NCBI GenBank assembly: GCA_937952085.1
Contig: CALFYQ010000116.1
Coordinates: 1-13,528, forward strand
DNA from: an uncultured Paracoccaceae bacterium
GTDB taxonomy: Bacteria; Pseudomonadota; Alphaproteobacteria; Rhodobacterales; Rhodobacteraceae
Length of the DNA: 13,528 nucleotides
Direction: 5' to 3'
Shown: one piece after another, positions 1 to 5,776 of the stretch
How positions within the stretch are numbered: position 1 is the first letter of the stretch
Layout of the letters: every line of letters begins with the position of its first letter
Translations under genes and position numbers: made by a program
Notes under the pieces: generated by a model
Databases searched by the model: none
Told to the model about the DNA's origin: nothing
What the model saw: only the letters and a program-made list of their open reading frames with translations

Positions 1-598
1 CATCCGATTCCACGACTATGTGGGCGACGGATGGGCGGTGCTCTTCTCGCACCCGAAGGACTTCACGCCGGTCTGCACGACCGAACTCGGGCGGGTGGCG
101 AAGCTCAAGCCGGAATTCGACAAGCGGGGCGGGAAGCTGATCGGCCTCTCGGTCGACCCGGTCGAGAACCACGCGAAATGGGCCGAGGACATCGCCGACG
201 TGGCCGGGATGGCGCCGAACTATCCGATGATCGGCGACACCGAACTCAAGGTCGCGAAGCTCTACGAGATGCTGCCGGCCAGCATCGAGGGCGGCGCGGA
301 CGGCCGGACCGCGGCGGACAACGCCACGGTGCGGACGGTCTATTTCGTCGGGCCGGACAAGCGGATCAAGCTGATGCTGATCTATCCGATGACGACGGGC
401 CGGAACTTCGACGAGATCCTTCGGGCGATCGATTCGATCCAGCTCGGCGCGAAGCATCGGATCGCGACGCCGGCGGACTGGAAGCCGGGCGAGGACGTGA
501 TCATCGCCGGCTCCGTCTCCAACGAGGAGGCGGCGCGGGCGTTTCCCGGGTACAAGACGGTGAAGCCCTATCTTCGCACCACGAAGCAGCCGGGCTGA
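1..598 (+). CDS. 1-Cys peroxiredoxin (Prx6 type), 5' end outside the window
   Basis: This thiol peroxidase reduces H2O2 and organic hydroperoxides. The reading frame is already open at base 2 (first residues IRFHDY), so the true start lies upstream; roughly 20-25 N-terminal residues are missing compared with relatives. The active-site motif is DFTPVCTTELG, with the peroxidatic Cys codon at 74-76. It is the only Cys in the visible protein, so no resolving Cys is present. The C-terminal part (YPMTTGRNFDEILRAIDS, then an ATPADWKPGEDVII-like segment and SVSNEEA) is the extended dimerisation and C-terminal region typical of the Prx6 subfamily rather than of AhpC or BCP. In this family the oxidised Cys is reduced by an external thiol, often glutathione; a glutathione synthetase gene lies about 0.9 kb away on the other strand. 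The gene converges with the hydrolase gene with 9 bp between the stops. The family call is secure; the physiological reductant is inferred. Confidence 0.95.
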   Translation, partial: IRFHDYVGDGWAVLFSHPKDFTPVCTTELGRVAKLKPEFDKRGGKLIGLSVDPVENHAKWAEDIADVAGMAPNYPMIGDTELKVAKLYEMLPASIEGGADGRTAADNATVRTVYFVGPDKRIKLMLIYPMTTGRNFDEILRAIDSIQLGAKHRIATPADWKPGEDVIIAGSVSNEEAARAFPGYKTVKPYLRTTKQPG

Positions 599-607
599 GC
601 CGGGCCG

Positions 608-1525
608 CTATTCCGCGGCGATCCGGTCCCTGAGGAAGGCGCCGGCGCGGGCGAGCGCCTCGTCCGCCTCGGGCGCCATGCCGCAGAAGAGATGCCAGGC
701 GTGCGGCGCCCGGGCGAACCACTCGAGCCGGACGTCGCCGCAAGCGCCGCGGAGCTTTTCCGCCATCGCGGCCGCCTCGTCCTCCAGAAGCTCGATCCGG
801 CTCGCCTGGATCAGCGCCGGCGGCGGGCGCGGCAGGTCGGCGAAGAGCGGCGAGGCGGTGGGCGCCTTCGCCTCCTCGGCCGAGACGTAGAAGTTCCGCG
901 TCTCCTCGATCCGCGCGGCGGGCAGCATCGGGTCGGACCGGGCGTTCCGCTTCAGGCTCCGCATCGAGAGGGTGAGGTCGAGCCAGGGCGAGAAGACGGC
1001 GATCGCCGCCGGGTCCGGGAGACCCTCGGCGCGCGCGGCGACGAGGGTTGCGAAGGCGAGGCCACCGCCGGCGCTGTCCCCCGCGAAGGCGATGCGGGCG
1101 GGCTCGTAGCCGTTGGCGAGAAGGTCCTTGTAGCAGGCGAGCGCATCCTCGACCGCCGCCGGGTGCCGGGCCTCGGGCGCGAGCCGGTATTCCGGCAGGA
1201 GGGCGCGGGCCTGGGCGTGGCCGGCCAGCACGGCGGCGACGTGCCGGTGCGTGCCGCAGGAGCCCATCACATAGGCGCCGCCGTGGAGATAGAGGATCAC
1301 CGCGCGCCGCTCCGGCCGCCCGCGGCTGATCCATTCGGCGCGGATCGGCCCGGCCGGCCCGTCGATCCGCGCCTCGGCGCGGTGCGACCCGGCGGGCCAG
1401 CGGAAGACCCGCGCCGCGGTCGCCTCGAACTGGGCGCGGAGGGCGATCGGGTCCTTCGCCCGGGCGAGGCGCGGCTTCTCCACCAGTCTCAGGAAGAGCG
1501 AGACGGCGGCGAGCCGGACGGACAT
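608..1525 (-). CDS. Alpha/beta hydrolase, hormone-sensitive lipase (HSL) type esterase
   Basis: This 305-aa carboxylesterase-like protein belongs to the HSL (family IV) alpha/beta hydrolases. The oxyanion-hole motif HGGAYVMGS starts at residue 81. The nucleophile elbow is GDSAGGG at 149-155, with Ser151 as catalytic Ser. The candidate catalytic His is H275 in APHAWHLF. The third member of the triad sits in SRIELLEDEA; Glu245 aligns best with the usual Asp, so the acid appears to be Glu. The N-terminal residues 1-45 resemble the cap helices of the family. No signal peptide is evident, so a cytoplasmic location is likely. The start codon overlaps the gshB stop by one base (TGATG on the minus strand), which implies translational coupling and supports this start. 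It is the last gene of the minus-strand run. Substrate is unknown; short acyl esters are typical of the family. It is not obviously linked to glutathione metabolism. Confidence 0.88.
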   Translation of the reverse strand: MSVRLAAVSLFLRLVEKPRLARAKDPIALRAQFEATAARVFRWPAGSHRAEARIDGPAGPIRAEWISRGRPERRAVILYLHGGAYVMGSCGTHRHVAAVLAGHAQARALLPEYRLAPEARHPAAVEDALACYKDLLANGYEPARIAFAGDSAGGGLAFATLVAARAEGLPDPAAIAVFSPWLDLTLSMRSLKRNARSDPMLPAARIEETRNFYVSAEEAKAPTASPLFADLPRPPPALIQASRIELLEDEAAAMAEKLRGACGDVRLEWFARAPHAWHLFCGMAPEADEALARAGAFLRDRIAAE

Positions 1526-2472
1526 CAGGCGCCGTCCCGGCGCCGCTCGATCGCCTGCCAGATCAGTTCGGCGACATTGGTGCCGTCGAAGCGCTGCATC
1601 TCCTGGATGCCGGTCGGCGAGGTGACGTTGATCTCGGTCAGCCAGTCGCCGATCACGTCGATGCCGACGAAGATGAGGCCGCGCTCCCGCAGCACCGAAC
1701 CGATGCGCGCGCAGATCTCCCGATCCCGCGCGGTGAGGGCCACCTTCTCCGGCCGGCCGCCGACATGCATGTTGGAGCGCGTCTCGCCGGCCTGCGGCAC
1801 GCGGTTGATGGCGCCCACCGCCTCGCCGTCGACCAGGATCACCCGCTTGTCGCCCTTCGAGACCGCGGGCAGGAACTTCTGCGCGATCAGCGGCTCCCGG
1901 TTGATGCCCATGAAGAGCTCGTGGAGCGAGGCGAGGTTGCCGTCGCCGCCCGCCAGCTTGAAGACGCCGGCGCCGCCATTGCCGTAGAGCGGCTTCAGGA
2001 TCATGTCGCCGTGCCGGGCGCGGAAGGCGCGGATGTGCTCGAGGCTGCGGGCGATCATGGTCGGCGGCGTCAGGTCGGCGAAGTCCAGCACCAGGAGCTT
2101 CTCGGGGCAGTTCCGCACCCAGAACGGGTCGTTCACCACCAGCGTCTTCGGATGGATGCGTTCGAGAAGGTGGGTGTTGGTGATGTAGCTCATGTCGAAG
2201 GGCGGGTCCTGCCGCAGCAGCACCACGTCCATCGTCGAGAGATCGCGCGTCTCGCGGTCGCCGAGGGTGAAATGGTCGCCCCTCTTGCGGCGGACATTCA
2301 GCGGCCAGCCGGTCGCCACCACCCTGCCCTCGTCGAAGGCGAGGTCGGGGACGTGGTAGTAGAAGAGCCTGTGGCCCCGCGCCTCCGCCTCCTCGGCGAG
2401 ACGGAAGGTGGAATCGGCGTCGATATCGACGCCGGCGATCGGGTCCATCTGGACGGCGACCTCGAGCCCCAT
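1525..2472 (-). CDS. gshB: Glutathione synthetase
   Basis: GshB is the cytoplasmic ATP-grasp ligase that joins gamma-glutamylcysteine and glycine to make glutathione. The 315-aa length is almost that of E. coli GshB (316 aa). Visible signatures are the N-terminal QMDPIAGVDIDADSTF (residues 8-23), RQDPPFD (87-93), the ATP-grasp lysine and glycine-rich loop KPLYGNGGAGVF (160-171), GDKRV (207-211), and the metal-binding EINVTSPTG (280-288). The frame stays open upstream to 2523, but the start at 2472 is preferred. It matches the family N-terminus and is preceded by an AAGAGGT ribosome binding site (complement of 2480-2486), while the longer version would overlap the upstream BON-domain gene. It lies 25 bp downstream of that gene and its stop overlaps the hydrolase start. 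No promoter is visible in the gap, so it is probably expressed from further upstream in the run. Confidence 0.97.
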   Translation of the reverse strand: MGLEVAVQMDPIAGVDIDADSTFRLAEEAEARGHRLFYYHVPDLAFDEGRVVATGWPLNVRRKRGDHFTLGDRETRDLSTMDVVLLRQDPPFDMSYITNTHLLERIHPKTLVVNDPFWVRNCPEKLLVLDFADLTPPTMIARSLEHIRAFRARHGDMILKPLYGNGGAGVFKLAGGDGNLASLHELFMGINREPLIAQKFLPAVSKGDKRVILVDGEAVGAINRVPQAGETRSNMHVGGRPEKVALTARDREICARIGSVLRERGLIFVGIDVIGDWLTEINVTSPTGIQEMQRFDGTNVAELIWQAIERRRDGA

Positions 2473-2497
2473 GCGCGTAACCTCTTGATGCGGCGGC

Positions 2498-3106
2498 TCA
2501 GGCGCCGGCCCGCCGCTCGTCATACTTGGTCATGACGTGGCTCACCACCTCCTTGACGCCGGAGATCGAGCGGGCGTGGTTCACCACGCGGTCAAGCTCC
2601 TGCTCGCTGCGGGCGATGCCGATGAGGTGGACGACCTGGTCGACCGTCTCCACGTTGTAGTTGATGCTGGAGACGTGGGTGTCGCCGAGCAGCGCGCCGC
2701 GAAGCTGGGTCGAGATCCAGACGTCCTCGGCGTAGGAGCCGATGCCGGCGTCATTGGCGACGGTGATCTCGTTCACCACCTCCTTCACGTCCGGTGTCTC
2801 GAAGGCGATCTGCGCCGCGCGGATGCGCTGCTCGGGCCGCGGCACCGAACCAGTGAGAAGGACGCGGCCCTCGACCACCTCGGTCGAGACGTCCGCGAAG
2901 AGCGCCCGGTCCGCGTTCAGCAGGCTGTTGTTGAGGGTGACCTTGATCTCGAGGTCGGTCAGGGCCTGCCTGGTGGAGCGCTCCTGCGCCACCGAGACGC
3001 CGGTCGTCGCCAGCGCGCCAACCCCGAGGCCCGCGGCGCAACCGCTTGTCACGCCAGCCAGAAGCGCGACGCAAAGCGCGCGCGCGAAAAGAGTGGTTCC
3101 GCTCAT
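2498..3106 (-). CDS. BON-domain lipoprotein, DolP/YraP-like
   Basis: This 202-aa envelope protein has a signal peptide, a probable lipobox ending at Cys23 (GVTSGC), and two consecutive BON domains at about residues 50-117 and 126-193. Each BON domain shows the typical beta strand/Gly pattern: VVEGRVLLTGSV in the first, VDQVVHLIGIA in the second, and DVKEVVNEI / GVKEVVSHV helical ends. This is the architecture of E. coli DolP (YraP), a dual-BON outer-membrane lipoprotein that helps maintain envelope integrity. The -3 lipobox residue is Thr rather than the usual Leu, so lipidation is likely but not certain. The frame is open upstream to 3277. I chose the start at 3106 because it begins the signal peptide, has a purine-rich AAAGGCGAG site 5 bases upstream, and does not overlap yraN. 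It is 16 bp downstream of yraN. In E. coli yraP lies in the same neighbourhood (rsmI/lpoA/yraN), supporting orthology. Confidence 0.9.
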   Translation of the reverse strand: MSGTTLFARALCVALLAGVTSGCAAGLGVGALATTGVSVAQERSTRQALTDLEIKVTLNNSLLNADRALFADVSTEVVEGRVLLTGSVPRPEQRIRAAQIAFETPDVKEVVNEITVANDAGIGSYAEDVWISTQLRGALLGDTHVSSINYNVETVDQVVHLIGIARSEQELDRVVNHARSISGVKEVVSHVMTKYDERRAGA

Positions 3107-3122
3107 CGTCTCGCCTTTCGCC

Positions 3123-3479
3123 TCAAGGCCGGGCGTTTCTGATGATCTCCGCCCGGCCCGCAGCGTCCACGAGGACGAGGTCGAGCCGAAGCGGGCCGTC
3201 GCCCGATCCGGCCGACAACATATACGTTTCGGCGGCCATCTCCAAGCGCCGCCAGCCGGTTGGGCCGACCGGATCATCCTCGACGGGACCTTTGCGTCCC
3301 TTCACCTCGGCGAAGACGAGGCAGTCGCCTTCGCGCACCACGAGGTCGATCTCCCCGGCCGGGCAGCGCCAGCGGCGGGCGAGGATGGCGGCGCCGGCCG
3401 CGACATAGGCCCGCGCCGCGGCCTCCTCTGCGGCGAGGCCGGCCGCATGGTTGCGGGCACCGCGGGCGGCGCGGCTCAC
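3123..3479 (-). CDS. yraN: YraN family protein (UPF0102), PD-(D/E)XK nuclease-like
   Basis: This small 118-aa protein belongs to the YraN/UPF0102 family, which has an endonuclease-like fold but no firmly assigned biological role. The core motifs are visible: a helical N-terminus (AAGLAAEEAAARAYV), GEIDLVVRE at 42-50 and FAEVKGRK at 56-63. Together these give the E-x-D...E-x-K arrangement of the restriction-endonuclease-like superfamily. The C-terminal half (RRLEMAAETYM, then LRLDLVLVD) is also typical. The start is GTG at 3477-3479; no good Shine-Dalgarno sequence precedes it. A large inverted repeat lies just upstream and could influence its translation. It follows rsmI after 93 bp and precedes the BON lipoprotein by 16 bp. 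In many bacteria yraN sits next to rsmI and lpoA, as here. Family assignment is strong; function is unknown. Confidence 0.92.
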   Translation of the reverse strand: MSRAARGARNHAAGLAAEEAAARAYVAAGAAILARRWRCPAGEIDLVVREGDCLVFAEVKGRKGPVEDDPVGPTGWRRLEMAAETYMLSAGSGDGPLRLDLVLVDAAGRAEIIRNARP

Positions 3480-3493
3480 CGATCCGGCCGAAA

Positions 3494-3578
3494 GGTTGAC
3501 GCGTGCGCCGGGCGCGCGCTCGGCGGGCGCCTTAACCCGGAGCGCGCGGCGGGCGCACGCTCGGCGCAGGCGTCAACC
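3494..3578. repeat. Two-tier imperfect inverted repeat between rsmI and yraN
   Basis: The outer arms are 3494-3513 and 3559-3578. The left arm begins GGTTGACGCGTGCGCC; the reverse complement of the right arm begins GGTTGACGCCTGCGCC. They agree at 18 of 20 positions. Nested inside, GCGCGCTC (3514-3521) pairs perfectly with GAGCGCGC (3540-3547), leaving an 18-nt loop that contains CTTAA and an 11-nt bulge on one side (3548-3558). The structure includes the last two codons and stop of rsmI and ends 14 bp before the yraN start. There is no convincing T-run after it on the minus strand, so it is more likely an mRNA processing, stabilising or attenuating structure than a classical terminator. Role is inferred; the symmetry itself is directly visible. 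Confidence 0.6.
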
Positions 3579-4490
3579 GGCGTCATCGGCAAGCTCGAGC
3601 GCGCGGGCGTAGACGCGGCGGCGCGGCAGGCCGGTGGCGGCGGCGACGCTGGCGGCCGCATCCCGCACGCCCATCGAGGCGAGGGCGCGGCGGAGAAGCG
3701 CGTCGAGATCGCCGGCCGCCGCCTCCGCCGCCTCGGCCGAGGGCGGACCGACGACGAGGACGATCTCGCCCTTCGGCGTCTCGCCCGCATAGCCGGCGGC
3801 GAGGTCGGCGAGGGAGGCGCGGCGCACCTCCTCGTGGAGCTTGGTGAGCTCCCGGCAGACCGCCGCGGGGCGGCCGGCGCCGAGCGTCGCCGCCATGTCG
3901 GCCAGCGTCTCGGCGAGGCGGCGCGGGCTTTCGTAGAAGACGAGCGTGGCGGGGACCGCGGCGAGCGCCGAAAGCTCCGCCCGCCGCGCGGCGGCTTTCG
4001 GCGGCAGGAAGCCCGCGAAGAGGAACCGGTCAGTCGGCAGGCCGGCGACGGCGAGCGCGGCGAGAAGCGCGGAGGCGCCCGGCAGGGCGTGGACCGGGAG
4101 GCCCCGCGCAATCGCCTCCTCGGCCAGCTTGTAGCCGGGATCGGCGAGCAGCGGCGTGCCGGCGTCGGAGACGTAGACGACGCTTTCCCCCGCCTCGATC
4201 CGGGCGAGAAGGCCCGGCCGCGCGGCGGCCCCGTTCCGGTCATGATAGGCGACCATCGGCCGGCCGGCGCGGGCGACGCCATGGATCGCCATGAGTTTCA
4301 GCGCGGTGCGCGTGTCTTCCGCGGCGATCACGTCGGCGCGGGCGAGCGCGTCGAGCGCGCGCAGCGTCACGTCCGCGGCGGCGCCGATCGGCGTCGCCGC
4401 GAGCCAGAGCCCAGGGGCGAGGCGCGCCCGCTCCGCTCCCGCGGCCGCCGCCTGCGCCCCGGCGCGTTGCCTTCCATCCGTCCCGGCCAT
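3573..4490 (-). CDS. rsmI: 16S rRNA (cytidine(1402)-2'-O)-methyltransferase
   Basis: RsmI transfers a methyl group from S-adenosylmethionine to the ribose of C1402 in the decoding centre of 16S rRNA. The 305-aa protein shows the tetrapyrrole-methylase-fold signatures of the family: TPIG at 33-36 followed by DVTLRALDAL, AEDTR at 57-61, SDAGTPLLADPGY at 109-120, PGASALLAALAVAGLPTDRF at 137-156, FAGFLP at 158-163 and FYESPRRL at 185-192. The C-terminal tail (from about 235) has the small helical domain seen in RsmI proteins. The N-terminal 25 residues are Ala-rich and poorly conserved, so translation could begin later, but GGGAG immediately upstream of 4490 favours this start. It is the first gene of the minus-strand run and is divergent from the LpoA-like gene. 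Downstream, its stop codon lies inside a large inverted repeat. The rsmI/lpoA divergence is also found in E. coli. Confidence 0.96.
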   Translation of the reverse strand: MAGTDGRQRAGAQAAAAGAERARLAPGLWLAATPIGAAADVTLRALDALARADVIAAEDTRTALKLMAIHGVARAGRPMVAYHDRNGAAARPGLLARIEAGESVVYVSDAGTPLLADPGYKLAEEAIARGLPVHALPGASALLAALAVAGLPTDRFLFAGFLPPKAAARRAELSALAAVPATLVFYESPRRLAETLADMAATLGAGRPAAVCRELTKLHEEVRRASLADLAAGYAGETPKGEIVLVVGPPSAEAAEAAAGDLDALLRRALASMGVRDAAASVAAATGLPRRRVYARALELADDAG

Positions 4491-4526
4491 ACTCTCCCGC
4501 CCGTTTCACGGGAGGAGGCCCGAAAC
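4491..4526. promoter_or_regulatory. 36-bp divergent intergenic region between rsmI and the LpoA-like gene
   Basis: Only 36 bp separate the two divergent ATG codons. The stretch contains the ribosome binding sites of both genes (GGGAG for rsmI on the minus strand; GGAGGAGG at 4511-4518 for the plus-strand gene) and a small perfect inverted repeat CCCGT-TTC-ACGGG at 4500-4512. I see no clear -35/-10 pair here, so at least one promoter must lie within the opposite gene's coding sequence or be unusual. Confidence 0.5.
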
Positions 4527-5762
4527 ATGTGGGGATGCGCAAGCGCCCAAATCCGCGGCGTGGCCGGGCGGACGTTCCGCGCCGTTGCGGCGGCCGGCTT
4601 CGCGCTGGCGCTCGCGGCCTGTCAGACCCCGCCGCCGCCGCAGGCCGGCGGAAGCGGCGGCGGCGCGTCGACGGGCGGCCCGGCCCCGGCGACGCAGCCG
4701 GCGCGGGTGGACCCGAACGGGCCGGTGATCCTCGCGCTCCTCGCGCCGACGACCTCCTCGAGCCAGGCGGCCTCCCGCGCGGCGCAGGACCTTGTCGCGG
4801 CGGCGCAGATCGCGATGGGCGAGATGGCGCCGCCGAATCTCGTCATGAAGGTCTACGACACCAAGGGCACCGCCGCGGGCGCGGCTGAGGTGGCGGGCCA
4901 CGCCGTCCGCGACGGCGCGGCGGTGATCATCGGGCCGCTCCTCGGCGAGGCGACCCAGGCCGCGGCGCCGGTGGCGGCGCAGGCCGGCCTCACGGTCTAT
5001 TCCTTCTCGAACGACGCCGAGGCGGCGGGCGGCAACGTCTTCCTGCTCGGCCAGCTTCCGGGCGACGAGCTGCGGCGCGTGCTCGGCTATGCCGGTTCGC
5101 AGGGAATCGGCCAGGTCGCCATCGTGCACCCGGCGGACCGCTACGGCGAGGCGGTGGCGGCGGACGCGCGGGCGGCGGGGCGCGACGCGGGCGTCGGCGT
5201 CGGGCCGATCGTCTCCTATCCGCGGAGCTTCGAGGGCATCCAGGGCGCGGCGCAGGGCGGCGCCTCCGAGATCCGCAGCTCCGGCGCGGGCGCGGTGGTG
5301 ATCGCCGACGCCGGCGACGGGCTCCGCTCCATGGCCTCCTTCCTCGCCTATTACGACCTGTCGCCCAACGTGGTGAAATATATGGGGCTTTCGCGCTGGG
5401 ACGACCCGCGGAACGCCTCCGAGACGCCGCTTCAGGGCGGCTGGTACGCGGCGGCGGACCCGGCGCGGCGCGCCGCCTTCGGCGAGCGGTTCCGCGCGCG
5501 AATGGCGCGCGAGCCCTCGCCGCTCGCCCCGATCGGCTATGACGCGGCCTCGGCGGCCATCGCCATGCTGAAGGCGGCGCAGGCCGGCGGGCCGGCGGCC
5601 TTCACCCCGGCCGCGGCCACCGCGCGGGCCTTCGAGGGCGCGACCGGGCCGTTCCGGCTGACGCCCGACGGGCTCAACCGGCGCAGCCTCGCCGTGCTGG
5701 AGATGACGCCGAACGGCCCGGCGGTGCTCGACCCGGCGCCCGGCGCGGCGCCGGGCGCCTGA
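4527..5762 (+). CDS. Penicillin-binding protein activator, LpoA/LppC-like lipoprotein
   Basis: This 411-aa envelope lipoprotein has the type 1 periplasmic-binding fold of the C-terminal half of LpoA, the outer-membrane activator of the peptidoglycan synthase PBP1A. A signal peptide ends in the lipobox LALAAC with Cys32. Residues 33-66 are a Pro/Gly/Ala-rich linker, and the binding-protein fold starts at about VILALLAPTTSSSQAASRAA. Other recognisable blocks are AAVIIGPLLGEATQAAAPVA, TVYSFSNDAEAAGGNVFLLG and VAIVHPADRYGEAVAADA. E. coli LpoA is 678 aa with an N-terminal helical repeat domain; that domain is absent here, as is usual in alphaproteobacteria. The frame is open far upstream (back to 2742), but that part lies antisense to other genes. 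The start at 4527 has GGAGGAGG 8 bp before it and begins the signal peptide. The gene ends 14 bp before glnD. Direct PBP activation is inferred from the family, so no gene symbol is given. Confidence 0.88.
   Translation: MWGCASAQIRGVAGRTFRAVAAAGFALALAACQTPPPPQAGGSGGGASTGGPAPATQPARVDPNGPVILALLAPTTSSSQAASRAAQDLVAAAQIAMGEMAPPNLVMKVYDTKGTAAGAAEVAGHAVRDGAAVIIGPLLGEATQAAAPVAAQAGLTVYSFSNDAEAAGGNVFLLGQLPGDELRRVLGYAGSQGIGQVAIVHPADRYGEAVAADARAAGRDAGVGVGPIVSYPRSFEGIQGAAQGGASEIRSSGAGAVVIADAGDGLRSMASFLAYYDLSPNVVKYMGLSRWDDPRNASETPLQGGWYAAADPARRAAFGERFRARMAREPSPLAPIGYDAASAAIAMLKAAQAGGPAAFTPAAATARAFEGATGPFRLTPDGLNRRSLAVLEMTPNGPAVLDPAPGAAPGA
5735..5759. repeat. Perfect 12-bp inverted repeat at the end of the LpoA-like gene
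   Basis: GGCGCCCGGCGC (5735-5746) and GCGCCGGGCGCC (5748-5759) are exact reverse complements around a single central base. As RNA this can form a 10-bp all-GC stem with a 5-nt loop. It encodes the C-terminal Pro-Gly-Ala-Ala-Pro-Gly-Ala of the lipoprotein and abuts the stop codon (5760-5762), 17 bp ahead of the glnD start. No T-run follows, so a classical terminator is unlikely. Confidence 0.65.
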
Positions 5763-5776
5763 CGCGGGAGACAGGA

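Noticed and set aside
604..619. Small hairpin GCCGC-TATTCC-GCGGC between the convergent peroxiredoxin and hydrolase genes as a bidirectional terminator.
   Set aside because: Only a 5-bp stem, no T-run on either strand, and it overlaps the hydrolase stop; too weak to list as a feature.
3040..3050. GC-rich tandem-like stretches as possible repeat arrays or CRISPR.
   Set aside because: They are codon-bias effects of a very GC-rich genome; no regularly spaced identical repeats were seen anywhere in the window.
2742..4526. Long open frame running in from upstream of the LpoA-like gene (about 1,000 codons in total).
   Set aside because: The part before 4527 lies antisense to the BON lipoprotein, yraN and rsmI, is Arg/Gly-rich without family motifs, and the real signal peptide and ribosome binding site are at 4527.
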